DNA from: Stigmatella erecta | GTDB taxonomy: Bacteria > Myxococcota > Myxococcia > Myxococcales > Myxococcaceae | Assembly (NCBI RefSeq): GCF_900111745.1 | Contig: NZ_FOIJ01000011.1 | Location: 202,925-266,924, forward strand | Direction: 5' to 3' | Length of the DNA stretch: 64,000 bases | Shown: piece after piece, positions 29,205 through 36,928 of the stretch | Position numbering within the stretch: position 1 is the first letter of the stretch | How the letters are laid out: every line of letters starts with the position of its first letter | Position numbers and translations under genes: made by a program | The notes under the pieces: model-generated | Database searches by the model: none | What the model saw: the letters and a program-made list of their open reading frames with translations, nothing else | What the model was told of the DNA's origin: nothing

Positions 29205-29914
29205 CCCGCCCCTCCTCTGGAGTTCTTGCCGCCCGGGTAGCGGCCCGCGAGCGAAGTCCCCTGGAGCTCCAGGTGCTGGAACACCCGGAGGAGGAACTCC
29301 TCCTCGCTCAGGCCGATGTTTCGCGCGAGGTTCGCGTCCGCGTCGAGCCGCTGCCAGGCCAGCTGCATCAGCGCGTGGAGCGTCTCACACACCCCTTCGC
29401 CGCGCACGGCCACCGCGCCCAGCACCGGCTCCCGGCCCCGGCGCCGCAGCAGCTCCAGCTCCTCCTCCGGGCGGGCATCCGGCAAGTCCCGCTTGTTGAA
29501 CTGGATGACGACGGGCACCCGGTCGGGGTCCAGCCCGTTCTCCCGCATGTCGTCCCGGAGGCTGTGCCAGTAGCGGTTGTTCTCCGCCGTGGCGCTGCGC
29601 CGGCTGTCCGCCACGAACGCCACCGCGTCGGCGGCCCGGAGCACGATGCGGCGCGTGGCGACATGGATGACCTGGCCGGGCACCGTCAGCAGCTTCACCC
29701 GGACGTTGTAGCCCCGCGAGGACGAGAAGAAGACCGGCAGGACGTCGAAGAACAGGGTCCGGTCATCGCGGGTCTCCACCGACAGCAGCCGCCCTCGGAC
29801 TTCGGGGCTCGCCCGGGCGTACAGCTGGCGCAGGTTGGTCGTCTTCCCACTGAGCCCAGGCCCGTAGTAGACGATCTTGAGCGTGAGCTCGCGCTGGGCG
29901 TGGTTCAGTTGCAA
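29201..29914 (-). CDS. MglA-type small GTPase
   Basis: A 237-residue Ras-like GTPase of the MglA/Arf-like bacterial group. P-loop YYGPGLSGKTTNLRQLYAR (about 16-34), switch/G3 LLTVPGQVIHVATRRIVLRAADA and the G4 NKRDL are visible; TVPGQ replaces the DxxG of Ras, as in MglA. At about 40 residues longer than typical MglA (195), its C-terminus (GLSEEEFLLRVFQHLEL, then Gly/Arg-rich) is extra. MglA controls polarity in gliding. This paralogue may work with the coupled histidine kinase and nearby Dif-like genes, which is an inference. Confidence 0.9.
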   Translation of the reverse strand: MQLNHAQRELTLKIVYYGPGLSGKTTNLRQLYARASPEVRGRLLSVETRDDRTLFFDVLPVFFSSSRGYNVRVKLLTVPGQVIHVATRRIVLRAADAVAFVADSRRSATAENNRYWHSLRDDMRENGLDPDRVPVVIQFNKRDLPDARPEEELELLRRRGREPVLGAVAVRGEGVCETLHALMQLAWQRLDADANLARNIGLSEEEFLLRVFQHLELQGTSLAGRYPGGKNSRGGAG

Positions 29915-29973
29915 GCAGGACTCGGGCGGGCAAGGAAGAGGGCCATCCCCCCCTCGCCCCAGAGACGTGGGGT

Positions 29974-29979
29974 TTTATA
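29974..29979 (-). promoter_or_regulatory. Candidate -10 element upstream of the GTPase gene
   Basis: The minus strand reads TATAAA about 60 bases upstream of the GTPase ATG, in an otherwise GC-rich gap. No good -35 is evident at 16-18 bases, so this is only a candidate. Confidence 0.3.
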
Positions 29980-30137
29980 GTGAGGTGTCCGCCAATGGAA
30001 AGCCGCCCGGAGAGCAGACGAGAAGGACCCGGCGGCCTGCTTGGAATGGACCTTTCGCGTGAGCAGTTTGAAAAGGTCCGGCTTCTCACGAGTTGAGGGG
30101 AAATGTGCGCGGAAACACCTCGTGCACGCATACCGGT

Positions 30138-30148
30138 CTAACGGTTAG
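30138..30148. promoter_or_regulatory. CTAAC-G-GTTAG dyad near the acetyltransferase start
   Basis: A perfect 5-1-5 inverted repeat lies about 29 bases before the acetyltransferase ATG, where an operator could act. No regulator is assigned. Confidence 0.25.
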
Positions 30149-30176
30149 GATCGCAGCGCGACGGAGGAGCAAGGCG

Positions 30177-30710
30177 ATGACGATGAAGCAGGTGGACCCG
30201 GGCGTGGAGGTGGCGGTGCCAGTGATGGACGCGGCCAATCCCCCCAATGATCTGGCCTCGGCGGTCAAGATGTCCCCCCCGACCGATGAGGACATGAGCC
30301 TGGTGGCCTCCCTGCGCGCCAGCTCGGATCCGTGGAAGAGCCGGGGAGAGACGCAGGAGGAGAGCCTCCAGGCCCTCACGCAGCTGCGGCCCTTCCTGCA
30401 CGTGGCGAAGCTGCAGGGCCAGGCGGTGGGCTATGTCACCGTGGAGCGCGACGGCCCGGTGCCCGGCGCCGCGTACATGCGCAACATCGTGGTCCGGCCG
30501 GACCTGCGCAAGCAGGGGCTGGGCATGGTGCTGCTCAACCACGGCGTGCAGACCGCGCGCGACATGTACCGCAAGACGCTCGCGCTGCGCGTGGACCCGG
30601 CCAACGGCCCCGCGGTGAGCTTCTACCGCAAGGCGGGCTTCACCACCGTGGCCACGGTGGTGTCCAAGAAGTCCGGCAAGCTGCGCCTGTTGATGTCCCG
30701 CGAGCTGTAA
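30177..30710 (+). CDS. GNAT-family N-acetyltransferase
   Basis: A 177-residue acetyltransferase; ATG preceded by GGAGGAG. The acetyl-CoA motif A is VVRPDLRKQGLGMVLLNHGV (R-x-x-G-x-G), and motif B ends in ALRVDPANGPAVSFYRKAGF, the C-terminal Tyr-containing helix common in this fold. About 50 N-terminal residues are less conserved. The substrate (amino acid, antibiotic or protein amine) is unknown. It is followed by a strong GC hairpin. Confidence 0.9.
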   Translation: MTMKQVDPGVEVAVPVMDAANPPNDLASAVKMSPPTDEDMSLVASLRASSDPWKSRGETQEESLQALTQLRPFLHVAKLQGQAVGYVTVERDGPVPGAAYMRNIVVRPDLRKQGLGMVLLNHGVQTARDMYRKTLALRVDPANGPAVSFYRKAGFTTVATVVSKKSGKLRLLMSREL

Positions 30711-30730
30711 GCGCCCGCGGCGGCATTTCA

Positions 30731-30759
30731 GGGCGGGAGGAACGCGCTGCCTCCCGCCC
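30731..30759 (+). terminator. 10-bp perfect hairpin after the acetyltransferase gene
   Basis: GGGCGGGAGG and CCTCCCGCCC are separated by nine bases, 20 bases after the stop codon. No U-tract follows. Confidence 0.5.
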
Positions 30760-30807
30760 GCCACCCGAGGTGGCCTCCCCCGAGGGCGCCAGGGAACCTT
30801 TCACGGC

Positions 30808-31725
30808 ATGAGCACCCCTTCCGAGCACCTGCTGGCCGGCCCCTGGGGGCTGCCCGGTGACCTCGATGCGGAGCTGGCCCGCGCACTCGAGCAGCAGCGC
30901 TACGGCACCGCGCTGGCCCTGCTGCGCGACGCCCTCCCCGACAACCCGCCGCCCCGGCTGCTCGTGCTGCTGGCCTTCGTGCGCTTTCAGGACGCGTTGG
31001 AGGTGATGGTCTCGGAGCTGATGCCCGCGGCGCAGGAGGCCCTGGCGCTGCTGGAGCGCGCCACCGAGGCCGGGCTGCCGCTGGAGGCCGTGGCCCCGCT
31101 GCGCGAGGAAGTCGAGCAGACGCTGGCCGAGGAGACGGCGCGCGAGCTGGCCGCGGAGCGCATGACGCCCGGGCGCGCCGCCCAGGCCCCGCTGGAGGAA
31201 GTCCTCGAGGCGGCCAGCGTCCTGCGCGCCTCCCAGCCCGCGCGCGCCGCGGAGCTGTTCCTCGTGGCCGCGGAGCGCGATGAGCCCGTGCGCGCCCCGC
31301 TGCACCGCGCGGAGGCCGGCATGGCCCTGTACCAGGCGGGCCGCGTGGAGGAGGCCCGGCCCCTGCTGGAGGCCACCCTGGCCGCCGACTGGCGCCCCCC
31401 GGAGCTGTGGCGGGACCGGCTCCAGGTGGACTGGGCGGCCACGCTGCTCCTGGAGCGGGCCCACCGCGCCCAGGACACCGCCGCCTTCGAGGCCCTGTGG
31501 ACCCAGGCCCTGGCCCTGGGCCGCCAGTACCAGCGCCCCTTCCCCTTCAGCTGGCTCACCCAGGAGCGCCTGCTGGCGCTGCTGCTCGAGCGCCAGGACG
31601 GCCCCCGGGCCGCCCAGGTGGCCCTGCGCCTGGAGTCCAGCCGCGAGTACCTCCCGCGCGCCCTCGCCGCACGGGTGGCAGAAGCGCGCACCCTGGCCCG
31701 GCGCCAGTCCGCCCCGCCCTCGTGA
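30808..31725 (+). CDS. Alpha-helical repeat protein of unknown function
   Basis: A 305-residue Leu/Ala/Arg-rich helical protein with no signal peptide. Paired helices with spacing suggestive of TPR-like or alpha-solenoid repeats occur throughout (EQQRYGTALALLRDALP, AELFLVAAERDEP, ALYQAGRVEEARPLLEATLA). The last of these is a near-canonical TPR. Such proteins scaffold complexes. It sits just upstream of the PilT-like gene on the same strand, so a part in pilus or motility regulation is possible but unproven. Confidence 0.7.
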   Translation: MSTPSEHLLAGPWGLPGDLDAELARALEQQRYGTALALLRDALPDNPPPRLLVLLAFVRFQDALEVMVSELMPAAQEALALLERATEAGLPLEAVAPLREEVEQTLAEETARELAAERMTPGRAAQAPLEEVLEAASVLRASQPARAAELFLVAAERDEPVRAPLHRAEAGMALYQAGRVEEARPLLEATLAADWRPPELWRDRLQVDWAATLLLERAHRAQDTAAFEALWTQALALGRQYQRPFPFSWLTQERLLALLLERQDGPRAAQVALRLESSREYLPRALAARVAEARTLARRQSAPPS

Positions 31726-31803
31726 CGATGTTTTCGAGGGGTTGGACTATCCTGTGCCGGAGTCCTTTCCTTCCCTGACCCTCGAGCCGACGCGGATCCT
31801 CTC

Positions 31804-33516
31804 ATGAAGCCCCTCGCGGAGATGCTGCGCTACCTGTCCCATCCGGCCATCACGGAGCTGGCCCTGACCACCGGGCGCTGCCCGATGATCAAAAGCACCA
31901 ATGGCTACGAGCCGGTGGACAACGCCGTTCTCACCGCGGACGAACTGAACCGCACCCTGCTGGCCATGGTGGGCCGGGAGCGCGCCGCCTCGGTGACGGA
32001 GAAGCCCGTGAAGTGGTCCGTGCGCGCCGAGGGCATGGCCACCCTGTCCATCGTCGCGGCGCGGCGCGGGGAACTGCTCAGCCTCCGGGTGATGCGCACC
32101 GGCGACAGCCCCACGGCCGCCCCGGGCACAAGCCCCGCTCCCGCCCCCGCCGAGGCCCCCGCCGCCGAGGCCCCCGCCGGGGAGCCGGGCGCCCCCGTGG
32201 CGCCCAACATCCCGCCCATCCGCCCCTCTTCCGTGGGCCTCAAGCCCGTCAGGGGCGCGGCCGCACCGGTGCCCCCCCCGGCGCTCAACCCGGCCCCCGC
32301 GGCCCCCGCCCCCGCGGCGGCCCCGGCCCTCGCGCCGTCCCTGCAGGTGGGGGCCTCCCGCGCGGACGCCGGGCGGGATTTGCCGGCGCTGATGGAGGAG
32401 GCCCGGCGGCTGGGGGCCAGTGACTTGCACATCGTCGCGGGCCGGCCGCCGCTGTTCCGCGTGGCCTCGGAGCTGAAGCCCGAGGGCGAGGTGATTTCCC
32501 CCGAGCGCGTGGAGCAGATGCTCCTGCCCCTGGTGCCCGCCCGCCTGCGGCCGGTACTGGACAAGGAGGGCAGCTGCGACTTCTCGCTCGAGGCGCCGGG
32601 CAAGGGCCGGTTCCGCGTCAACGTGGGCCGCCAGCGCACGGGCCTCAAGGGCTCCTTCCGCGTCATCTCCCGGGAGATTCCCACCCTGGAGTCCCTGGGG
32701 CTGCCGCCGAGCATCGCCAAGGCGGCGCACCACCACCAGGGGCTCATCGTCGTCACCGGCCCCTCGGGCCACGGCAAGACGAGCACGATGACGGCCCTCG
32801 TGGACCTCATCAACCGCGAGTCCAAGCACCACGTGCTCACCGTGGAGGACCCCGTGGAATACCTCCACCCGCGCAAGCAGGCGCTCCTGAGCCAGCGCGA
32901 GGTGGGCACCCACACCCGCACCTTCGCCAGCGCCCTGAAGGGCTCGCTGCGCGAGGACCCGGACGTCATCGTCGTGGGCGAGCTGCGCGACACGGAGACG
33001 GTGCGCATGGCGCTGGCGGCGAGCGAGACGGGCCACCTGCTCATCAGCACGATGAACACCCCCAGCGCGGCGAAGACCATCGACCGGTTGATCGACTTGT
33101 TCCCCCCCGGCGACCAGGCCCAGGTGCGCCTGACGCTGGCCTCCAGCCTGCGGCTCATCGTCAGCCAGCGGCTCCTGCCCTCCGCCGATGGCAAGGGCCT
33201 GGTGGTGGCCGCCGAGGTGCTCCCGGGCTCGGTGGCCCTGGGCAACCTCATCCGCGACAACAAGACGTTCCAGATTCCCTCGCTCCAGCAGCGCGGCAAG
33301 AGCCTGGGCATCATCCGCTTCGACGACTCGCTGGCAGAGCTCGTCAAGGCGGGCAAGACGACGCTGGAGATCGCCCGGAGCTTCGCCGAGAGCCCCGACG
33401 AGCTGGAGGCCGTGGTGACCGGCAAGCGCCCCGGGGCCCCCCAGCCCGAGGCGCCCGCGCAGGACCAGAAGCTGATGAACAAGGTGGGCTCGCTGCTGGG
33501 CCGCCGCAGCGCCTAA
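31804..33516 (+). CDS. PilT-like ATPase with duplicated N-terminal domain
   Basis: A 570-residue member of the secretion/twitching ATPase family. The C-terminal part (about 190-540) is a complete PilT-like unit: SDLHIVAGRPPLFRV, Walker A TGPSGHGKTS (318-327), Asp box EDPVEYLHPRKQ, Walker B VIVVGELRDTE and a His-box position reading GHLLISTMNTPSA, where Asn replaces the usual His. Residues about 1-100 resemble a degenerate copy of the PilT N-domain (ITELALTTGRCPMIKST). A Pro/Ala linker (about 102-185) joins them. It could be a regulator or accessory ATPase of type IV pili rather than the main retraction motor; the intact PilT gene starts 12 bases later. Confidence 0.88.
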   Translation: MKPLAEMLRYLSHPAITELALTTGRCPMIKSTNGYEPVDNAVLTADELNRTLLAMVGRERAASVTEKPVKWSVRAEGMATLSIVAARRGELLSLRVMRTGDSPTAAPGTSPAPAPAEAPAAEAPAGEPGAPVAPNIPPIRPSSVGLKPVRGAAAPVPPPALNPAPAAPAPAAAPALAPSLQVGASRADAGRDLPALMEEARRLGASDLHIVAGRPPLFRVASELKPEGEVISPERVEQMLLPLVPARLRPVLDKEGSCDFSLEAPGKGRFRVNVGRQRTGLKGSFRVISREIPTLESLGLPPSIAKAAHHHQGLIVVTGPSGHGKTSTMTALVDLINRESKHHVLTVEDPVEYLHPRKQALLSQREVGTHTRTFASALKGSLREDPDVIVVGELRDTETVRMALAASETGHLLISTMNTPSAAKTIDRLIDLFPPGDQAQVRLTLASSLRLIVSQRLLPSADGKGLVVAAEVLPGSVALGNLIRDNKTFQIPSLQQRGKSLGIIRFDDSLAELVKAGKTTLEIARSFAESPDELEAVVTGKRPGAPQPEAPAQDQKLMNKVGSLLGRRSA

Positions 33517-33528
33517 GGACAGACGCAC

Positions 33529-34635
33529 ATGAACGCCCAGCCCCGCATCGCCACGCTCTTCGACGCGCTGCTCGCCGAGAAGGGCAGCGACCTCCACATG
33601 AGCATCGGGCACCCGCCCATGGGCCGCATCCGCGGGGAGCTGACGCCCCTGCGCGAGGCGCCGCTCACCGCGCCCGAGCTGGAGGGCCTGCTGTTCGACC
33701 TGGTCAACCCGGACCAGAAGAAGCAAATCACCGAGGAGATGGACCTCGACTTCGCCTACAGCTACGGGACGAAGGCCCGCTTCCGCGCCAACTACTTCTA
33801 CAAGACGACGGGCCTGGCGGCCGTCTTCCGCACCATTCCCAGCAAGGTGCTCACGCTCACGGACCTGAACACCCCGGAGGTGGTGCGCAAGCTGGCCGAG
33901 CGCCGCAGCGGGCTGGTGCTCGTCACCGGCCCCACGGGCAGCGGCAAGTCCACCACGCTCGCGGGGATGATCAACCACATCAACCAGACCCGCCACGCGC
34001 ACATCCTCACCATCGAGGACCCGGTGGAGTTCGTGCACGAGTCGCTCAAGGCCCAGGTGACGCACCGGGAGGTGGGCCCGCACGCCATCAACTTCGCCAC
34101 CGCCATCCGCTCGGCGGGCCGCGAGGACCCGAACGTCATCCTCATTGGCGAGTTGCGCACCAACGAGACGATGAAGCTGGCGCTCCAGCTGGCGAGCTTC
34201 GGCGTGCTCGTGTTCGCCACGGTGCACACCAACAGCGCGCCGGCCACCATCGACCGCATCGTCAACGCCTTCCCCGCCGACGAGCAGCCCGCCATCCGCG
34301 GCATGCTCGCCGAGAGCCTCGCGGGCATCGTCGCCCAGCAGCTCATCCGCACCGCGGACGGCAAGGGCCGCGTGGCGGCGCTGGAGATCCTCATCGGCGG
34401 CAGCGCCATCTCGTCGATGATCCGCGAGGGCAAGGTGTTCCAGATCGCCAGCAAGATGCAGGCGGGCCAGGCCCAGGGCATGCAGACCCTGGACATGCAC
34501 CTGGAGAAGCTGGTGGCCGCGGGCACCATCGCCCCCGAGGCCGCGCTGGACAAGGCCCAGGACCGCGAGTCCTTCGCCAAGACGCTCCAGCGCATCAAGC
34601 CAGACTTCGTGCTGTCCGACGACCTGAAGGGCTAG
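33529..34635 (+). CDS. pilT: Type IV pilus retraction ATPase PilT
   Basis: A 368-residue hexameric ATPase that powers pilus retraction. It has the full set: SDLHMSIGHPPMGRI, Walker A TGPTGSGKST (133-142), Asp box IEDPVEFVHESL, Walker B VILIGELRTNET and His box FATVHTNSAPATIDR. The C-terminal AIRNLIREGK-type motif is altered to ISSMIREGK. It is probably co-transcribed with the PilT-like gene. The pair may be specialised paralogues, because myxobacteria carry several PilT copies. Confidence 0.93.
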   Translation: MNAQPRIATLFDALLAEKGSDLHMSIGHPPMGRIRGELTPLREAPLTAPELEGLLFDLVNPDQKKQITEEMDLDFAYSYGTKARFRANYFYKTTGLAAVFRTIPSKVLTLTDLNTPEVVRKLAERRSGLVLVTGPTGSGKSTTLAGMINHINQTRHAHILTIEDPVEFVHESLKAQVTHREVGPHAINFATAIRSAGREDPNVILIGELRTNETMKLALQLASFGVLVFATVHTNSAPATIDRIVNAFPADEQPAIRGMLAESLAGIVAQQLIRTADGKGRVAALEILIGGSAISSMIREGKVFQIASKMQAGQAQGMQTLDMHLEKLVAAGTIAPEAALDKAQDRESFAKTLQRIKPDFVLSDDLKG

Positions 34636-34638
34636 GCT

Positions 34639-34658
34639 CGCCCCCGGGCAAGGGGGCG
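34639..34658 (+). terminator. 7-bp GC hairpin after pilT
   Basis: CGCCCCC and GGGGGCG pair across a six-base loop three bases after the pilT stop. There is no U-tract. Confidence 0.4.
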
Positions 34659-34671
34659 CCGTGAACCTTCT

Positions 34672-34727
34672 ACGAAGCTCTTCGTTGACTCCTACGAATG
34701 GCTTCGTATATTGGTTCGTACCACGAA
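34672..34727. promoter_or_regulatory. Three ACGAA/TTCGT inverted repeats, probable repressor operators
   Basis: Three dyads lie at about two-turn spacing: ACGAA-gctc-TTCGT, TACGAA-tggc-TTCGTA and TTCGT-acc-ACGAA. The central one occupies the spacer of the promoter below; the third reaches the SD. Dyads over a promoter are typical of BlaI/MecI-family autoregulation, and the first downstream gene encodes such a repressor. Confidence 0.7.
34685..34712 (+). promoter_or_regulatory. Strong sigma70-like promoter of the BlaI/M56 pair
   Basis: TTGACT and TATATT are 16 bases apart and end about 25 bases before the ATG of the regulator gene. Each matches the vegetative consensus at five of six positions, and it is the best promoter-like pair I found in the window. 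Confidence 0.7.
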
Positions 34728-34736
34728 GGAGCCTCC

Positions 34737-35123
34737 ATGGCCGAGCCCAAACTGCCGCGTCCCACGGACGCCGAGCTGGCGATCCTCCGCGTCCTGTGGG
34801 AGCGGGGCGCCAGCACCGTCCGAGATGTCCATGACTCGCTTCAGGATGGGACGGGCTACACCACCGTCCTGAAGCTGATGCAGATCATGACCGAGAAAGG
34901 GCTCGTGGTCCGCGACGAGTCCCAGCGCGCGCACGTCTACAGCGCCCGGGTGGCCCAGCAGAAGACCCAGCGCCAGCTCGTGGCGGACCTGGTGGACCGC
35001 GCCTTTGGCGGCTCCCCGGCCCAGCTCGCCCTGCAGGCCCTCTCCTCGAAGAAGACGTCCCCCGAAGAGCTGGCCGAGCTGCGCCGGCTCCTGGATTCGC
35101 TGGAGCAGGAGGACACGCCATGA
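34737..35123 (+). CDS. BlaI/MecI/CopY-family transcriptional repressor
   Basis: A 128-residue winged-helix repressor; AAGGAG six bases before the ATG. The DNA-binding domain is residues about 8-80 (LPRPTDAELAILRVLWERGASTVRDV, GTGYTTVLKLMQIMTEKGLV). The C-terminal dimerisation helix ends in LLDSLEQ. BlaI-type repressors are inactivated by proteolysis after a partner M56 metallopeptidase signals; that gene starts in the ATGA overlap. It probably represses its own promoter through the ACGAA/TTCGT dyads. Confidence 0.92.
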   Translation: MAEPKLPRPTDAELAILRVLWERGASTVRDVHDSLQDGTGYTTVLKLMQIMTEKGLVVRDESQRAHVYSARVAQQKTQRQLVADLVDRAFGGSPAQLALQALSSKKTSPEELAELRRLLDSLEQEDTP

Positions 35124-36883
35124 GGGAGCTCATCTTGGAGTCACTGGGCTGGGCACTGCTGCACCTCGTGTGGCAGGGCGCGCTCGTGGCCGCCGTGCTC
35201 GCGCTCGGACTGCGCCTGCTGGGGCCCCGGGCCGCCGCCCGCTATGGACTCGCCTGTGGCGCGCTGGGGCTGATGCTCCTCCTGCCCGCCGCCACCGGTT
35301 GGCAGCACCTCCGCGCCCGGCAGGCCCCGGCGGCCGTGTCCTCCCTCCCGGCCCTCTCCGGGCAGTCCTCCCTGGCACCCGCCTCCAGGGCCGGGGCGGC
35401 GCCCGCGTCCTCACCGGCCGCGTCCCTGCGCGCCCGGGCCACCGCCTTCACCGGCGGCCTTCTGCCCTGGGGGGTGCTCGCCTGGGGGCTGGGGGTGGCG
35501 GGCTCCTCCCTGCGGCTGCTGGCCGGGTGGGTGCGCCTGCGCCGGAGGGTGCGCGAGGCGTTCCCTGCCCCCGAAGCGTGGCAACTCCGGCTGGAGGCGC
35601 TCGCGCGGCGCCTGGGGGTGAAGCGCGAGGTGCGCCTGCTCCAGTCCCCCACGCTGGAGGTGCCCTCCGCCCTGGGGTGGTTGCGGCCCGTGGTGCTGCT
35701 GCCCGTCTCCACCCTCACCGGCCTGCCCGCACGTCAGCTCGAGATGATCCTCGCGCACGAGCTGGCGCACATCCGCCGTCATGACTTCGCGGTGAACCTG
35801 CTCCAGACCGTGGTGGAGACGCTGCTCTTCTATCACCCGGCCGTCTGGTGGATGTCCCACGTCATCCGCGTGGAGCGCGAGAACTGCTGCGATGACGCCG
35901 CCGCGGGCCTGACGGGCAACGCCCTCTCCTACGCCCGGGCACTCACCGCCCTGGAAGCCCTGCGTGTCATGCCCTCGCCCGCGCCAGCCCCCGCCCTCTC
36001 CGCGCTGGGAGGCTCGCTGCCGGAGCGCGTGCGCCGGCTGGTGGCCGCGCCTCCCTCCCGGTGCGCCTCCCGCTGGACGGCGGGCGCTTCCGTGCTGGTG
36101 CTGATGAGCAGCCTCGCGGCCGCGGCGCCCCTCACCGCCCGGGTGCTGCCCGCCCAGGCCCCGCGCTCGCTGCTGGCCGCAAGCCCGGCCACACCTGCCG
36201 AGCCCCCCGCGGCCCCGGCCCCCTCGGCGAGTCCCGCGCCCGCGCCTGCGCCCCATGGGGCCCCCCAGCCCAACCCGGCCCCGGCACCTCGGCCGTCCGC
36301 TGTCCCTTCGCCCCACGAGGCATCCCACGCCGGGGAGGACGCGCTTCCCGGGGATTCGCACGCCAAACCCCGGCGCATCGTCCCCACGAAGCCGCGGAAG
36401 GACGGGGGGCAAGACCCGGCCCTGCAGTCCCTCCTGCCGTCCGGCATCACCGAGGCGTACGCGAAGGGCCTCCAAGCCCACTTCGAACAGCCCCTGTCCT
36501 CCGAGGAGCTCTTCACGCTGAAGCACCTGGGCGTCACCGCCGAGGAGGTGGACGCACTGAAGCGGCTGGGCTTCTCGGAGGTGGTCCCGGACACCGTGGC
36601 CGCCGCCCATGCGGTGGGCGCCACCGAGGCATACCTGCGCGCGCTCAAGGACGCCGGCTACACGGATCTGGAGAAGGCCACGGGGATGCGCGCCCTGGGC
36701 ATCACCCCGGAGACGCTCACCGGCCTGGCCCGCGCGGGCTTCACCGGCCTGAGCGCGGACACGCTGATGGGATTCCAGGCCACCGGTGTCACGCCCGCAT
36801 TCATCGAGGAGATGCGCGCCCAGGGCCACGAGCCGCTCACGCCAGAGGCGTTGATCCGCCTTCGCCTGGGCAAGCAGCCCTGA
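35120..36883 (+). CDS. M56-family (BlaR1-like) membrane metallopeptidase with C-terminal repeats
   Basis: A 587-residue integral membrane zinc peptidase. N-terminal helices (about 10-60 and 112-140) precede the M56 domain: zinc motif HELAH (213-217) in LAHELAHIRRHD, followed by NLLQTVVETLLFYHPAVWW and RENCCDDAA. A further membrane helix lies near 335-350 and a Pro/Ala linker follows. The C-terminus (about 440-585) has no penicillin-binding sensor domain; instead there are repeats of about 36 residues such as LGVTAEEVDALKRLGF, LGITPETLTGLARAGF and TGVTPAFIEEMRAQGH. They probably sense or bind something other than beta-lactam. It presumably cleaves or triggers cleavage of the coupled repressor. 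Confidence 0.88.
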   Translation: MRELILESLGWALLHLVWQGALVAAVLALGLRLLGPRAAARYGLACGALGLMLLLPAATGWQHLRARQAPAAVSSLPALSGQSSLAPASRAGAAPASSPAASLRARATAFTGGLLPWGVLAWGLGVAGSSLRLLAGWVRLRRRVREAFPAPEAWQLRLEALARRLGVKREVRLLQSPTLEVPSALGWLRPVVLLPVSTLTGLPARQLEMILAHELAHIRRHDFAVNLLQTVVETLLFYHPAVWWMSHVIRVERENCCDDAAAGLTGNALSYARALTALEALRVMPSPAPAPALSALGGSLPERVRRLVAAPPSRCASRWTAGASVLVLMSSLAAAAPLTARVLPAQAPRSLLAASPATPAEPPAAPAPSASPAPAPAPHGAPQPNPAPAPRPSAVPSPHEASHAGEDALPGDSHAKPRRIVPTKPRKDGGQDPALQSLLPSGITEAYAKGLQAHFEQPLSSEELFTLKHLGVTAEEVDALKRLGFSEVVPDTVAAAHAVGATEAYLRALKDAGYTDLEKATGMRALGITPETLTGLARAGFTGLSADTLMGFQATGVTPAFIEEMRAQGHEPLTPEALIRLRLGKQP

Positions 36884-36897
36884 ACACGAGGCGGTAT

Positions 36898-36918
36898 GCC
36901 AGCCTGGCGGAGGCTGGC
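36898..36918. terminator. Hairpin between convergent M56 and lipoprotein genes
   Basis: GCCAGCCT and AGGCTGGC form an 8-bp stem with a five-base loop in the 45-base gap between two stop codons. It can serve both strands. Confidence 0.5.
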
Positions 36919-36928
36919 CTCCGGGGAC

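Noticed and set aside
35120..36883. Beta-lactam resistance sensor (true BlaR1)
   Set aside because: The M56 core is present but there is no penicillin-binding domain, so the antibiotic-sensing call is not supported.
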